Assembly: GCA_021298315.1 (NCBI GenBank) | Contig: JAJTFC010000020.1 | Span: forward strand, 62,001-126,000 | Reading direction: 5' to 3' | Source: Planctomycetaceae bacterium | Lineage (GTDB): Bacteria; Planctomycetota; Planctomycetia; Pirellulales; Pirellulaceae | Length of the DNA stretch: 64,000 nucleotides | In this document: positions 36,517 through 44,839 of the stretch, in pieces | Position numbering within the stretch: the first letter of the stretch is position 1 | How the letters are laid out: every line of letters begins with the position of its first letter | Position numbers and translations under genes: made by a program | Notes under the pieces: generated by a model | Seen by the model: only the letters and a program-made list of their open reading frames with translations | What the model was told of the DNA's origin: nothing | The model's database searches: none

Positions 36517-38333
36517 ATGACCAAGAAAAGACTACTACTTGTCGGTTGGGATTCCGCCGATTGGAAACTAATCCATCCCCTGATGGCCACCGGCAAAATG
36601 GCTTATCACCACGGTGTCCCAGGCTTTACCGAAGTCGAGCCTCAATCGGGTGCTATCGTTCCGGTCTCTGCAGCCACGCGCAAATGCAAGACGGTCTGGG
36701 AAATCCTGGCCGAGCGGGGACTCAAAAGCCACATTGTCAGTTGGTTTGCGACCCAAGGCGAACGGGACATTCCCGACAAGATGGTCTCAAACATGTATTG
36801 CCACGTCCCCGATGTCCCGGCGGATTCTGATCCAGCGAATTGGCCCCCCCTCCACCAGGTACCTACTTTCCTGATGAGCTTGCTGAACTCCTGAACGAAG
36901 ACCGCATCAGTACCCACGATATCGATCCCGATTATGTGGTTCGACTGTTCGTTCCCAATGCCCCCAAAGTCGATCAGGCGAAAAACCTGCGTTTATGGCA
37001 ACTTGCAAAACTAGTGACTATGTCCAGGTGCTTGCGAATTGCCAATTCCAATTAAAAATGCTCGAAGAGGCCGATGCGACGATCGATCAGGCTCGTAACC
37101 ATTTCGGTCGTACCGAAAATGCGGATTCGATCAAAGCTTCGATTGCGATCGAGAAAGCGGATTTCAAAACCGCATTGGATCTATTGCACGGTGTGCAGGA
37201 CAAGATGCCACAAGAGGTCCAGATACAATGGTTTTTTGGCTCGTTGCTATGCGGCGCTTCGGAGTTGGGACGAAGGCTTAGCGGCGGTTGGACGCGTGCT
37301 TGAGGCCGACCCAGACAATGCCCACGCGTATTTGGTCAAGACCCGCATCGAATTGCATCAACAACGAGCCCATGAGGCGATCGATTCGGCGCTGGCAGCG
37401 ATCGGCTTGCAGTATGGCAACCCGATGGGTCATTTCCTATTGGGAACGACTCTTCTGCAATTGAACAAGTTGCGTGAGGCAGAGAAAGCGCTGCGCAATT
37501 GCCATCAGCTAGCGCCTCGATTTCTACCAGCCATGCGCATGCTGGCGCGAATTTATCACCGGCTCGGAGAGTTCGACAAATTCACACAGATCGAGAATCT
37601 TAGAACTCAGACAGCCGTGGAGATCCGAGAGTCCCATCATCGTGAGTTGGCAAGGTTGCGATTGCTGGCAGCACAGCGCAAATCCGATCGCGACGCGATG
37701 GATCGCGAAAAGCAAGCGCAGTTCGATCGAAAAGAGGCCGAGATCGCAGCCATCGAGCCTCTGGAGATTTTGGTCGTCTCTGGACTACCTCGATCCGGGA
37801 CGTCGCTCATGATGCAGATGCTAAATGCCGCTGGCATCGAACCGATGACCGATGGCAAGCGGACTGCCGATGACGATAATCCCGAAGGGTATTGGGAGTG
37901 GGAAGAGATCAAGCAGTTGCCCAGGAATCCTAGGATCATCGAGCAAACTGCCGGTAAAGTCGTGAAGGTGATTTCGGCGGTTTTGCCGTCTTTGCCAAGA
38001 CCCCATCGCTACAAGATCATTTACATGGTCAGGCCTACGCAGCAGGTGGTTGATTCCCAGATGGTGATGCTCGATCGTCAGGGTAAAAAGGCCCGATCGG
38101 AAAAGCAGCATTTGATCGAGGTGCAGGAATCTCACAGTAGGCAGATACGTCATGTGCTCAGCCAAAGCGACCGTGTGGATTTGCTCGAGGCTGCGTACCC
38201 GGATTTGGTGGCCGATCCACAACCGGTCATCGAGCAGATAGACAAACTCCTGGGTAGCCGATTCCAAGCTTCGCCTGCGGTACGTGCCTGCATTAAGCCG
38301 AAGCTATTTCGAAATCGCCAACCCTACTTCTAG
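36517..38333 (+). pseudogene. Remnant of alkaline phosphatase-TPR-sulfotransferase gene
   Basis: The N-terminal part starts with MTKKRLLLVGWDSADWKLIH, a type I phosphodiesterase/phosphatase N-terminus, but jumps from ATGKMA straight to YHHGVPGFTE, losing about 35-40 residues present in relatives. A run of seven C near 36843 then shifts the frame (PPPPGTYFPDELAELL continues in another frame), and the phosphatase stops around 37010, without its catalytic remainder. TPR repeats follow in a third frame, with another shift at a T run near 37230. From there to 38333 one open frame encodes TPRs and a sulfotransferase domain with the PAPS-binding GLPRSGTS motif. The full gene is clearly not functional as read. 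Confidence 0.75.
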
Positions 38334-38748
38334 GTGCTGAATCGTACTGAATCGTTATAAATCCGGCGAATGATTGCTTTCGAATCCCATGCTGCTGACT
38401 CAGGTTGCGGCGGTACGGCTGGAATAACTGGATTCAGCCGGCGATCCTTCGGGTTGCTCCCGGTCAGCCAACTCGCCGCCCCCCTGCCTTAATTGCAATA
38501 TCAACAAGACTAATGGAGAAGCGGGGGGGTGAGAAACTGATTCTCCAAGATTGCGCCGAGTTCGGCTTAGAAATGCGCTGCGATTCACGATATAGTATTG
38601 AGAGACGCCAAAACGGACTACGATCTAACTTGGGATGCTAAAACCAGTCTGAAAAATACCGGGGCGTCGTGGACTCGTTCTACAAACGGGACCGAAACGG
38701 TTGCCTTAGAATGTATCGAACTCGTCTTCCGCTGGAAGGTTTACTGTC
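38334..38748. other. Intergenic stretch upstream of the redox operon
   Basis: No protein with family similarity is recognised in these 415 bp. The sequence GATATAGTATTG (38589-38600) contains a TATAGT resembling a -10 element about 150 bp before the cytochrome b-like gene, but no good -35 stands at the right distance. A similar GATATAGTAT occurs at 20376-20385 upstream of the nuclease-like gene. Confidence 0.4.
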
Positions 38749-39795
38749 GTGTTGCTGGCTCGCAAAATGCACCTTCATTACGGCCCGATCGCTTTGGCCA
38801 GCCTGCTGATTATCAGCGGTGGCGTGTGGCAGTATTCCTTGGGCACCAAAGACAGCCCTGCGACGGGAAGTTCACCGGCAGGATTGGTCGTCGGAAGCAT
38901 CGCCGCTGGAATCATCCTCTTTGAACTGCTGCTATGGCCAAGGAAGCGATTAAGAAAACATAAACTGGGGCGAACCAAATTTTGGGTCGCTTATCATCTC
39001 TGGCTCGGACTCGCCTGCGGCCCCCTAGCCTTCATCCACTCAGGATTTCGCTTTGGGGGTACCTTCACCACCATTCTGATGGCACTTCTAGGGCTGGTGC
39101 TCACAAGCGGTGTCTTTGGCTGGGTGATGCAGGTGTTTATCCCACGTTGGATGCTCGGCAACCTCCCCCAGGAAACAATCCCTAGCCAAATCGACGATGT
39201 CTCCTTGCTCAGCGCACTGGAAAATCGCCAAATGCTCACCGTTGCGCTGGGCACCAAACCACCCAATACCGGAAAACTCGTCGCTCTCGAGGACCAACTA
39301 TCCGCTTTGAAATCAGGGCTCTCTGTCTCCTCGATGAAATACGCCGATGCGACACCGGGACTCGACAAGAGCAACGCAATCGTCGTCGGAGCTAGGCAGC
39401 GGCGGGATCCGCAACGGGCGAGTTTTGGACAAGACTTGGCCGATGATCTGAATGCAGCAGATCGCATTGAAATATGGAAACAGTACACCCTGGTGATCGA
39501 ACCTTTCTTGCTGAAAAACATCGTCCCAAACAGCACGAGATCGACAAGCCGCTCGCCGATTGGCAATCTGCAACGTACCCAGGAGTGGTTCAAGAATCTT
39601 CAGGCCTCCTGCTCCGACTCCGCCTACCCAATCCTCATAGCCTTGCAGTCAACCGTCGAAGAGCGACTGCAATTCGACGCACAGCGGATGGCACACGCCT
39701 GGTTGCATCGCTGGATCGCTTTTCATGCAGGCATCAGCGTTATGCTCGGTGTCCTGCTGATCGTCCATATCATTCAATCCCTTCGCTACATGTAA
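38749..39795 (+). CDS. Predicted diheme cytochrome b-type membrane protein
   Basis: 348 residues. Hydrophobic helices are seen at about 12-30, 43-62, 77-98, 107-130 and 323-342. Two helices each hold a pair of His residues 14 apart: H83 and H97 (AYHLWLGLACGPLAFIH) and H326 and H340 (AFHAGISVMLGVLLIVH). Such pairs are the typical way diheme b-type cytochromes hold a heme near each face of the membrane. A soluble loop of about 180 residues lies between. No standard family name came to mind; a distant PepSY or ferric-reductase relative is possible. It is first in the five-gene redox operon, 29 bp before the decaheme gene. Confidence 0.7.
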   Translation: MLLARKMHLHYGPIALASLLIISGGVWQYSLGTKDSPATGSSPAGLVVGSIAAGIILFELLLWPRKRLRKHKLGRTKFWVAYHLWLGLACGPLAFIHSGFRFGGTFTTILMALLGLVLTSGVFGWVMQVFIPRWMLGNLPQETIPSQIDDVSLLSALENRQMLTVALGTKPPNTGKLVALEDQLSALKSGLSVSSMKYADATPGLDKSNAIVVGARQRRDPQRASFGQDLADDLNAADRIEIWKQYTLVIEPFLLKNIVPNSTRSTSRSPIGNLQRTQEWFKNLQASCSDSAYPILIALQSTVEERLQFDAQRMAHAWLHRWIAFHAGISVMLGVLLIVHIIQSLRYM

Positions 39796-39824
39796 CCGAT
39801 TGAGGCTCTAGGACCTATTAAGTT

Positions 39825-41369
39825 ATGGCGATCACAGGTAAGCAGCGTTCACGTCGAATCGACCGGAACTACACCTCGTCTCAGGATCCATCGATCCTCT
39901 GGAAGAGGTGGTTCGGCTGGGCCGGTCTGATCCTTGGGGGCCTTTACGGTCTTTGGTTGCTTACCCCCTCCGCGGCCAAACAACTCAGTACCGGCACACT
40001 CTCAAAAGCCCACCACGCCTGGAACGAAACAGGATGCGACCAATGCCATGCACCATGGAGTCCTATCAACACCACGAGCTTCGCAAGATCCCCTGAGGTC
40101 ATTGCCGATAACAATCGGCGCTGCAACGACTGCCACAAGATGGCAGACCATTACCCCGGTGCGACGGAACACAGTCTCCTCGCCCTCGAATCGTGTGTTC
40201 AATGCCACCACGAGCATTTAGGGATCAACCACAACCTGTTGGACATCGCCGATGAATCCTGCGTCCGCTGCCACGCTGATCTCGCTAAATTCGTCATCGA
40301 TGCGAATCGACCTCTCTCCAAAGTGACCAGCTTCGACTCAACCAACGGTATCCCTGGACATCCACACTTCCAAGGGTTAGTCCGTGACCCAGGAACCATC
40401 CAATTCAGCCACACCCAACACTTGCGGCCAGGACAAGCCCTGAGACCTGGCGATCTATCCGCCAAAACCTGGGACTCGCTCCCCCTCGCATTCCAAGATC
40501 AATACCAAAAACCGAAAAAAGGCTCCGATCCGATTCAATTGACTTGTAGCGATTGCCACGAAAGAGATCATCCCATTGCAGGATTCGAAACGCTCGAGGG
40601 TCCGAACGCGACTTCAGCAACCAATTCTCTAGGCCGCCAAACCAACGCGCATGTACTCTACAAGCCGATCGAGTTTAGCAAGCACTGCGAAGCATGCCAC
40701 CAATTGGATCTACCTCATAAACTCGATTTCAAGGACAAGAACCAGCTTCTGGATATCGTCGCTACAAGCCAACAGCAACGCTTGGCTCGATCCGAGCGTT
40801 TGCAAAGCACCTCCAATCCATCCGAATCGTCCGTCGATGAAGAAAACCGACTTCGAATTGCAGGGACGGCTTCGGGCCAAGATCTCATCGGGCTCATTAA
40901 ACAGAACAACCCGCTGGCAAAGACCGAGATCTTCAAAACCTACGCTTGCTCCAAGTGCCATCAACCGGCCACCGATCTAGCCTTCAATAACAACCTTGAG
41001 TCCATCGTCGCCCCAAGCTCCCTGCCCACGCAATGGCTCAAAAAAGCGAGCTTTTCTCACGGTCCACATATCAATATTCAATGCGATGAATGCCACAAAA
41101 TCAGGCTCGATTCAAACGATTTATCCTTAGGCAACCTTGCAAGCGATGTCCTTATCGATGGAATCCAAGGATGCCAAAAATGCCACATCGTCGATGAAGC
41201 GAAACGAAGGGAGGCGCAAGTTGACGGGGTTAAAATCATCGCTCGGGCCGATTGCATCGATTGCCACCGATACCACGATCACGGACCGCAAGGAACGGCA
41301 ACCGGATCAGGACAAACCGGATTAGGACAAACCGTAACTCAGGGATCCACAGGGACCGCTTCCCCATGA
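39825..41369 (+). CDS. Membrane-anchored decaheme cytochrome c
   Basis: 514 residues. A single N-terminal helix (FGWAGLILGGLYGLWLLTP, about 30-48) likely anchors it with the hemes in the periplasm. Ten CxxCH motifs are visible in order: CDQCH, CNDCH, CVQCH, CVRCH, CSDCH, CEACH, CSKCH, CDECH, CQKCH and CIDCH. Spacing with HxxH-type His residues suggests the cytochrome c3/NapC superfamily of multiheme folds. The C-terminus has a Gly/Thr/Gln-rich tail from an imperfect 15-bp repeat. Its stop overlaps the next start as ATGA (41366-41369). It probably passes electrons between the membrane cytochrome b and the pentaheme protein. Confidence 0.88.
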   Translation: MAITGKQRSRRIDRNYTSSQDPSILWKRWFGWAGLILGGLYGLWLLTPSAAKQLSTGTLSKAHHAWNETGCDQCHAPWSPINTTSFARSPEVIADNNRRCNDCHKMADHYPGATEHSLLALESCVQCHHEHLGINHNLLDIADESCVRCHADLAKFVIDANRPLSKVTSFDSTNGIPGHPHFQGLVRDPGTIQFSHTQHLRPGQALRPGDLSAKTWDSLPLAFQDQYQKPKKGSDPIQLTCSDCHERDHPIAGFETLEGPNATSATNSLGRQTNAHVLYKPIEFSKHCEACHQLDLPHKLDFKDKNQLLDIVATSQQQRLARSERLQSTSNPSESSVDEENRLRIAGTASGQDLIGLIKQNNPLAKTEIFKTYACSKCHQPATDLAFNNNLESIVAPSSLPTQWLKKASFSHGPHINIQCDECHKIRLDSNDLSLGNLASDVLIDGIQGCQKCHIVDEAKRREAQVDGVKIIARADCIDCHRYHDHGPQGTATGSGQTGLGQTVTQGSTGTASP

Positions 41370-42952
41370 ACCAGATTTGGACCCGAGTTATCCTCAGCCT
41401 GATTTTCGCTTCGGTTGCCACCCTATCTGTTGCGCGGGCCCAATCCAATTCGATCCATCGAGCCAATCCCGATTTCGCCAATCCCGATTTCTTCGTCAAG
41501 CGCGATTGCAACTCATCCAACTGCCACGGAAACACCGTTGAGAACTCTTTTCTATGGAACCAATCTGGCGAAATTTGGTTCCAGCACGATCCCCATGCGA
41601 ACGCTTATGCCCGGCTTCTGAATGCCGATTCCCAGCGAATCGTCCAAGCCCTCTGGGACCATAACAAATCCTTCCCGAAAACGACCACAGACCCAGCGTT
41701 TCGTGAGTTTTTGGAAACGCGCTGTGTGGCTTGCCATGCGAGCGAATTGGCCCCAAAGACCCAACGTATCCAAGGTATCGATTGCCAAGCCTGCCACGGC
41801 TCGGCGATCCATTGGGACGACTCCCACTTCTCAAGCTCTTGGAAAACCTTAGGAGCCCGGCGCTTTTACGATCATCCCTCGGCCCAAGGCCGAGTCAATA
41901 CCGAATCGACTTGGCAACTCGCTCAAGTGTGCGGATCGTGCCATATCGGGCAACTCGGAAGAACCGATAAGGTGCAATTCAACGACCAGCCCCCCATCCC
42001 CATGGGCCAACAAGAAGTTTCTCACCAACTGATGGCCGCCGGCCACCCTCCGACCTATTTCGAGTTGAGCAATTTTTTGACCCGTTACCCAAAACACTGG
42101 TGGGACAACAAAAATGTTGCCGCACCGACGGCCACGCCAGACGTCGGCCCAAACATCACAACAAACCCCGTGGCCGAATCGCTCGATACTTGGCGGATTG
42201 GTAAATTGGTCAATGCGAAACAACGCCTCGAACTCCTTATGAATCGCCTGGGCAAACCCGAATGGCCCGAGTTGACCGAGCATCGATGTACAAGCTGCCA
42301 CCATCCGATCGACGCAAATCGAAAAACAATCGCTCCTGCAAGTCAACCCTTCGCGGAATGGGATGGATGGTACCTCGAACACATCGATCTGGCCCTTGCT
42401 CTGACCCAATTTCCCAATACCCATTCCGCCAGTACCGATTCGACCCGTACCGACTCTCCCTGCGGCCCCATGGGAGAATCCCCGATCCCTTTCTCGCACC
42501 CGAGTGTGCAATCCTGGGTTTCGCACTACAAGCCCCTTAAGCAATTGCTTTTGAATCCTCTTGCCAATCATCCAACGGGACAAACGGACGAAATTCGGAA
42601 ACGCATCGACGCGATGCTCGAGCTTCTTGAACCGATTCTCGAATGCCAATATCCGATCGTTATGCCCGGTCAGATTCCACCGATCCGAGAGGCTTGGAAA
42701 AGTAGGATCTGGCCTTCATTTAGCCACGGACCCTCCTGGGAGTCTGCCGTGCAATGGAGACTTGCAAACCAAGCCCTCTGCGAGGTCGAAATCCCCGGTC
42801 AAATCATCCTACCCTTCGAACCCCAAAAATGGGATTTTCCCACAACCATGTGGACACGGACTCAGCAGATGCCCTACCAAGCTTCCCGCTTTTTCAATCC
42901 AGAAGATTTCAAAAAGCAGCTTCTTGATAACATCGACTCCCTCAAACGATAA
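41366..42952 (+). CDS. Pentaheme cytochrome c family protein with CX4CH motif
   Basis: 528 residues from ATG 41366, chosen because it overlaps the previous stop (ATGA) and places a signal peptide (LSLIFASVATLSVARAQ) at the N-terminus; the frame is open upstream to 41252 but in coding sequence of the decaheme gene. Heme motifs in order: CNSSNCH (CX4CH, residues 48-54), CVACH, CQACH, CGSCH and CTSCH, the same pattern as the protein at 26589-28061. AAGHPPTYFELSNFL follows the fourth. A periplasmic electron carrier, part of the redox operon; the next gene begins 3 bp later. Confidence 0.88.
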   Translation: MNQIWTRVILSLIFASVATLSVARAQSNSIHRANPDFANPDFFVKRDCNSSNCHGNTVENSFLWNQSGEIWFQHDPHANAYARLLNADSQRIVQALWDHNKSFPKTTTDPAFREFLETRCVACHASELAPKTQRIQGIDCQACHGSAIHWDDSHFSSSWKTLGARRFYDHPSAQGRVNTESTWQLAQVCGSCHIGQLGRTDKVQFNDQPPIPMGQQEVSHQLMAAGHPPTYFELSNFLTRYPKHWWDNKNVAAPTATPDVGPNITTNPVAESLDTWRIGKLVNAKQRLELLMNRLGKPEWPELTEHRCTSCHHPIDANRKTIAPASQPFAEWDGWYLEHIDLALALTQFPNTHSASTDSTRTDSPCGPMGESPIPFSHPSVQSWVSHYKPLKQLLLNPLANHPTGQTDEIRKRIDAMLELLEPILECQYPIVMPGQIPPIREAWKSRIWPSFSHGPSWESAVQWRLANQALCEVEIPGQIILPFEPQKWDFPTTMWTRTQQMPYQASRFFNPEDFKKQLLDNIDSLKR

Positions 42953-42955
42953 ACC

Positions 42956-44827
42956 ATGAAATCTCTCGTTGAACGACAAGTGGGAACCCGGATCGCCAAG
43001 ATGCTCCAAGAAGTGCAGCATCGTCAAGGGTACATCAACGACAACGATATCGCGAGGATCGCCGGTCAAGTCGGTGAACCGTCGCGTGTGATCCAAGACG
43101 TGGTGAGCTTCTTCCCACATTACAGCCGGCAAGCTCCCGCCAAGTGCCGCGTCGCCATCTGCCGAGACATGAGCTGCCGTCTCCGAGGCTCGGTCCAAAT
43201 CGCTCAGCAACTCCAGGAGCTTGCTGACCAAGTTGGCCATGAGAACTTGCACGTTCACGAAGCCTCTTGCCTTGGTCGATGCGACCGTGCACCGGCGATG
43301 ATCATCGAGGGCTCAAATTCGAATGCGACGGCACATGGCCAATCGCTCTTCGTCGGCCGCAAGGTCGATGAGTACCGCCGAATCATCCAAAGCGTACTCG
43401 AAGGAGAGCATCCTCAAGGCGATTCGGATCAAGCCCTTGCACAAGCGACGATGGACCGCTCGGAAATCGATTGCTACCGAAGCGGTACGATCCAACAGAA
43501 ATACGCGGCGGTGAAGGGCTTTTTGCTAGACCCGAGCAACGACCGCGTAATCCAAGCCCTCAAAAATGCCGGTTTGCTCGGTATGGGGGGAGCCGGCGCT
43601 CCTGCTTTTTCTAAATGGGAAGAAGCTCGTACAGCACCTGGTGAGACCAAGTACGTTGTGTGCAACGCCGACGAAAGCGAACCGGGAACCTTTAAAGATC
43701 GCGAGATACTCCTTGCCGCTCCCCATTTGGTGATCGAAGGCATGACGATGGCCGCTTTGGTAAGCGGAGCAAAGCAAGGATACATCTATATCAGGCACGA
43801 ATATCAGGAGCAAATCGATCAGCTACAGGAAGCGATCGAACAAGCCGAGCGGCTCGGAGCGCTGGGATCCAACATATTCCAAAGCGGCCGAACCTTTCGG
43901 CTCGAGGTGTTTATCAGTCCAGGTGGTTACGTGTGCGGTGAACAAACCGCGTTGATCGAGGCGCTCGAGGGAAAACGATCGGAACCTCGAAATCGTCCAC
44001 CTGAATTGCAGACCAACGGACTTTACGACCAACCGACCATTCTCAACAACGTCGAAACCTTTGCATGGGTGCCATCGATTCTTTTGAAAGTACCCTCCGA
44101 AGGCAACCTGCTCAAAGAGCAAGCAAAGGATCCATCGGCGACGAATCAAACGCCAGGCCTTTGGTACAAGTATGCAGGTCGCAATCGATCCAAAGGAAGA
44201 AGGTACTTCAGCATCAGCGGCGATTTGAATCGCCCCGGAGCCTATGAGGTTCCTTGCGGTATCACACTCGGGGAATTGATCGACGATTACGCCGGCGGGA
44301 TGAAGGATGGAGTCCCCTTGCTGGCCGTAGCGCTCAGCGGCCCTTCCGGAGGCTTTCTACCTGCCATGCTGCCCGAGAAATCGATTCGTCTGCCGAAACT
44401 TACCGATAAAGAAGGGAAGGAAACGGCCGATTTCAAGTATCCCGCGTTATCCAAAACTCCCACCGATATCCGATTGCTACCCCTTGATATCGATGCGTCA
44501 CGCGAGATCGGATTCATGCTCGGAGCCGGGATCGTCGTTTACGGCGAGACCGCAGATCTGCTCGATCAAGCGATCGCATGTAGCCAGTTTTATCAACGCG
44601 AGTCCTGTGGCAAGTGCGTCCCTTGCCGTTTGGGCTCGAGAAAAATCGTCGATATGGCTCAGCAACTTGCAAATACCAAGAGCCCCGAGAGTATCGTTCC
44701 GCAGTTCATCGACCACGCGAACCTGCTCTCGCGCATCATGCGCACAACAAGCATCTGCGGGTTGGGACAAGTGGCCAGCGAACCGTTTCGTACCTACCTG
44801 CGGTACTTCCACACGAACGACCGATAA
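42956..44827 (+). CDS. Fused NuoE-NuoF-like NADH dehydrogenase subunit
   Basis: 623 residues. The NuoE part shows the [2Fe-2S] ligand set C69-x4-C74 and C105-x3-C109. The NuoF part follows with GLLGMGGAGAPAFSKW and CNADESEPGTFKDRE, which bind FMN and NAD(P)H, GGYVCGEQTALIEALEG, and the N3-type 4Fe-4S motif SCGKCVPCRLGSRK near residue 550 plus a late Cys in TSICGLGQ. The layout is like HydB/HndC-type flavoprotein subunits and complex I diaphorase modules. It should be cytoplasmic, oxidising (or reducing) NAD(P)H and passing electrons to the next gene product. No hydrogenase or complex I membrane subunit lies nearby. Confidence 0.92.
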   Translation: MKSLVERQVGTRIAKMLQEVQHRQGYINDNDIARIAGQVGEPSRVIQDVVSFFPHYSRQAPAKCRVAICRDMSCRLRGSVQIAQQLQELADQVGHENLHVHEASCLGRCDRAPAMIIEGSNSNATAHGQSLFVGRKVDEYRRIIQSVLEGEHPQGDSDQALAQATMDRSEIDCYRSGTIQQKYAAVKGFLLDPSNDRVIQALKNAGLLGMGGAGAPAFSKWEEARTAPGETKYVVCNADESEPGTFKDREILLAAPHLVIEGMTMAALVSGAKQGYIYIRHEYQEQIDQLQEAIEQAERLGALGSNIFQSGRTFRLEVFISPGGYVCGEQTALIEALEGKRSEPRNRPPELQTNGLYDQPTILNNVETFAWVPSILLKVPSEGNLLKEQAKDPSATNQTPGLWYKYAGRNRSKGRRYFSISGDLNRPGAYEVPCGITLGELIDDYAGGMKDGVPLLAVALSGPSGGFLPAMLPEKSIRLPKLTDKEGKETADFKYPALSKTPTDIRLLPLDIDASREIGFMLGAGIVVYGETADLLDQAIACSQFYQRESCGKCVPCRLGSRKIVDMAQQLANTKSPESIVPQFIDHANLLSRIMRTTSICGLGQVASEPFRTYLRYFHTNDR

Positions 44828-44839
44828 CCTTCCGAACGA

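Noticed and set aside
36517-36894. Reading the phosphatase fragment as a complete small protein
   Set aside because: It ends in a frame-shifted tail after a C7 run and lacks the metal-binding core, so it is treated as part of a broken gene.
38598-38924. 108-codon plus-strand frame upstream of the redox operon
   Set aside because: Overlaps the cytochrome b-like gene in another frame and lacks any family pattern.
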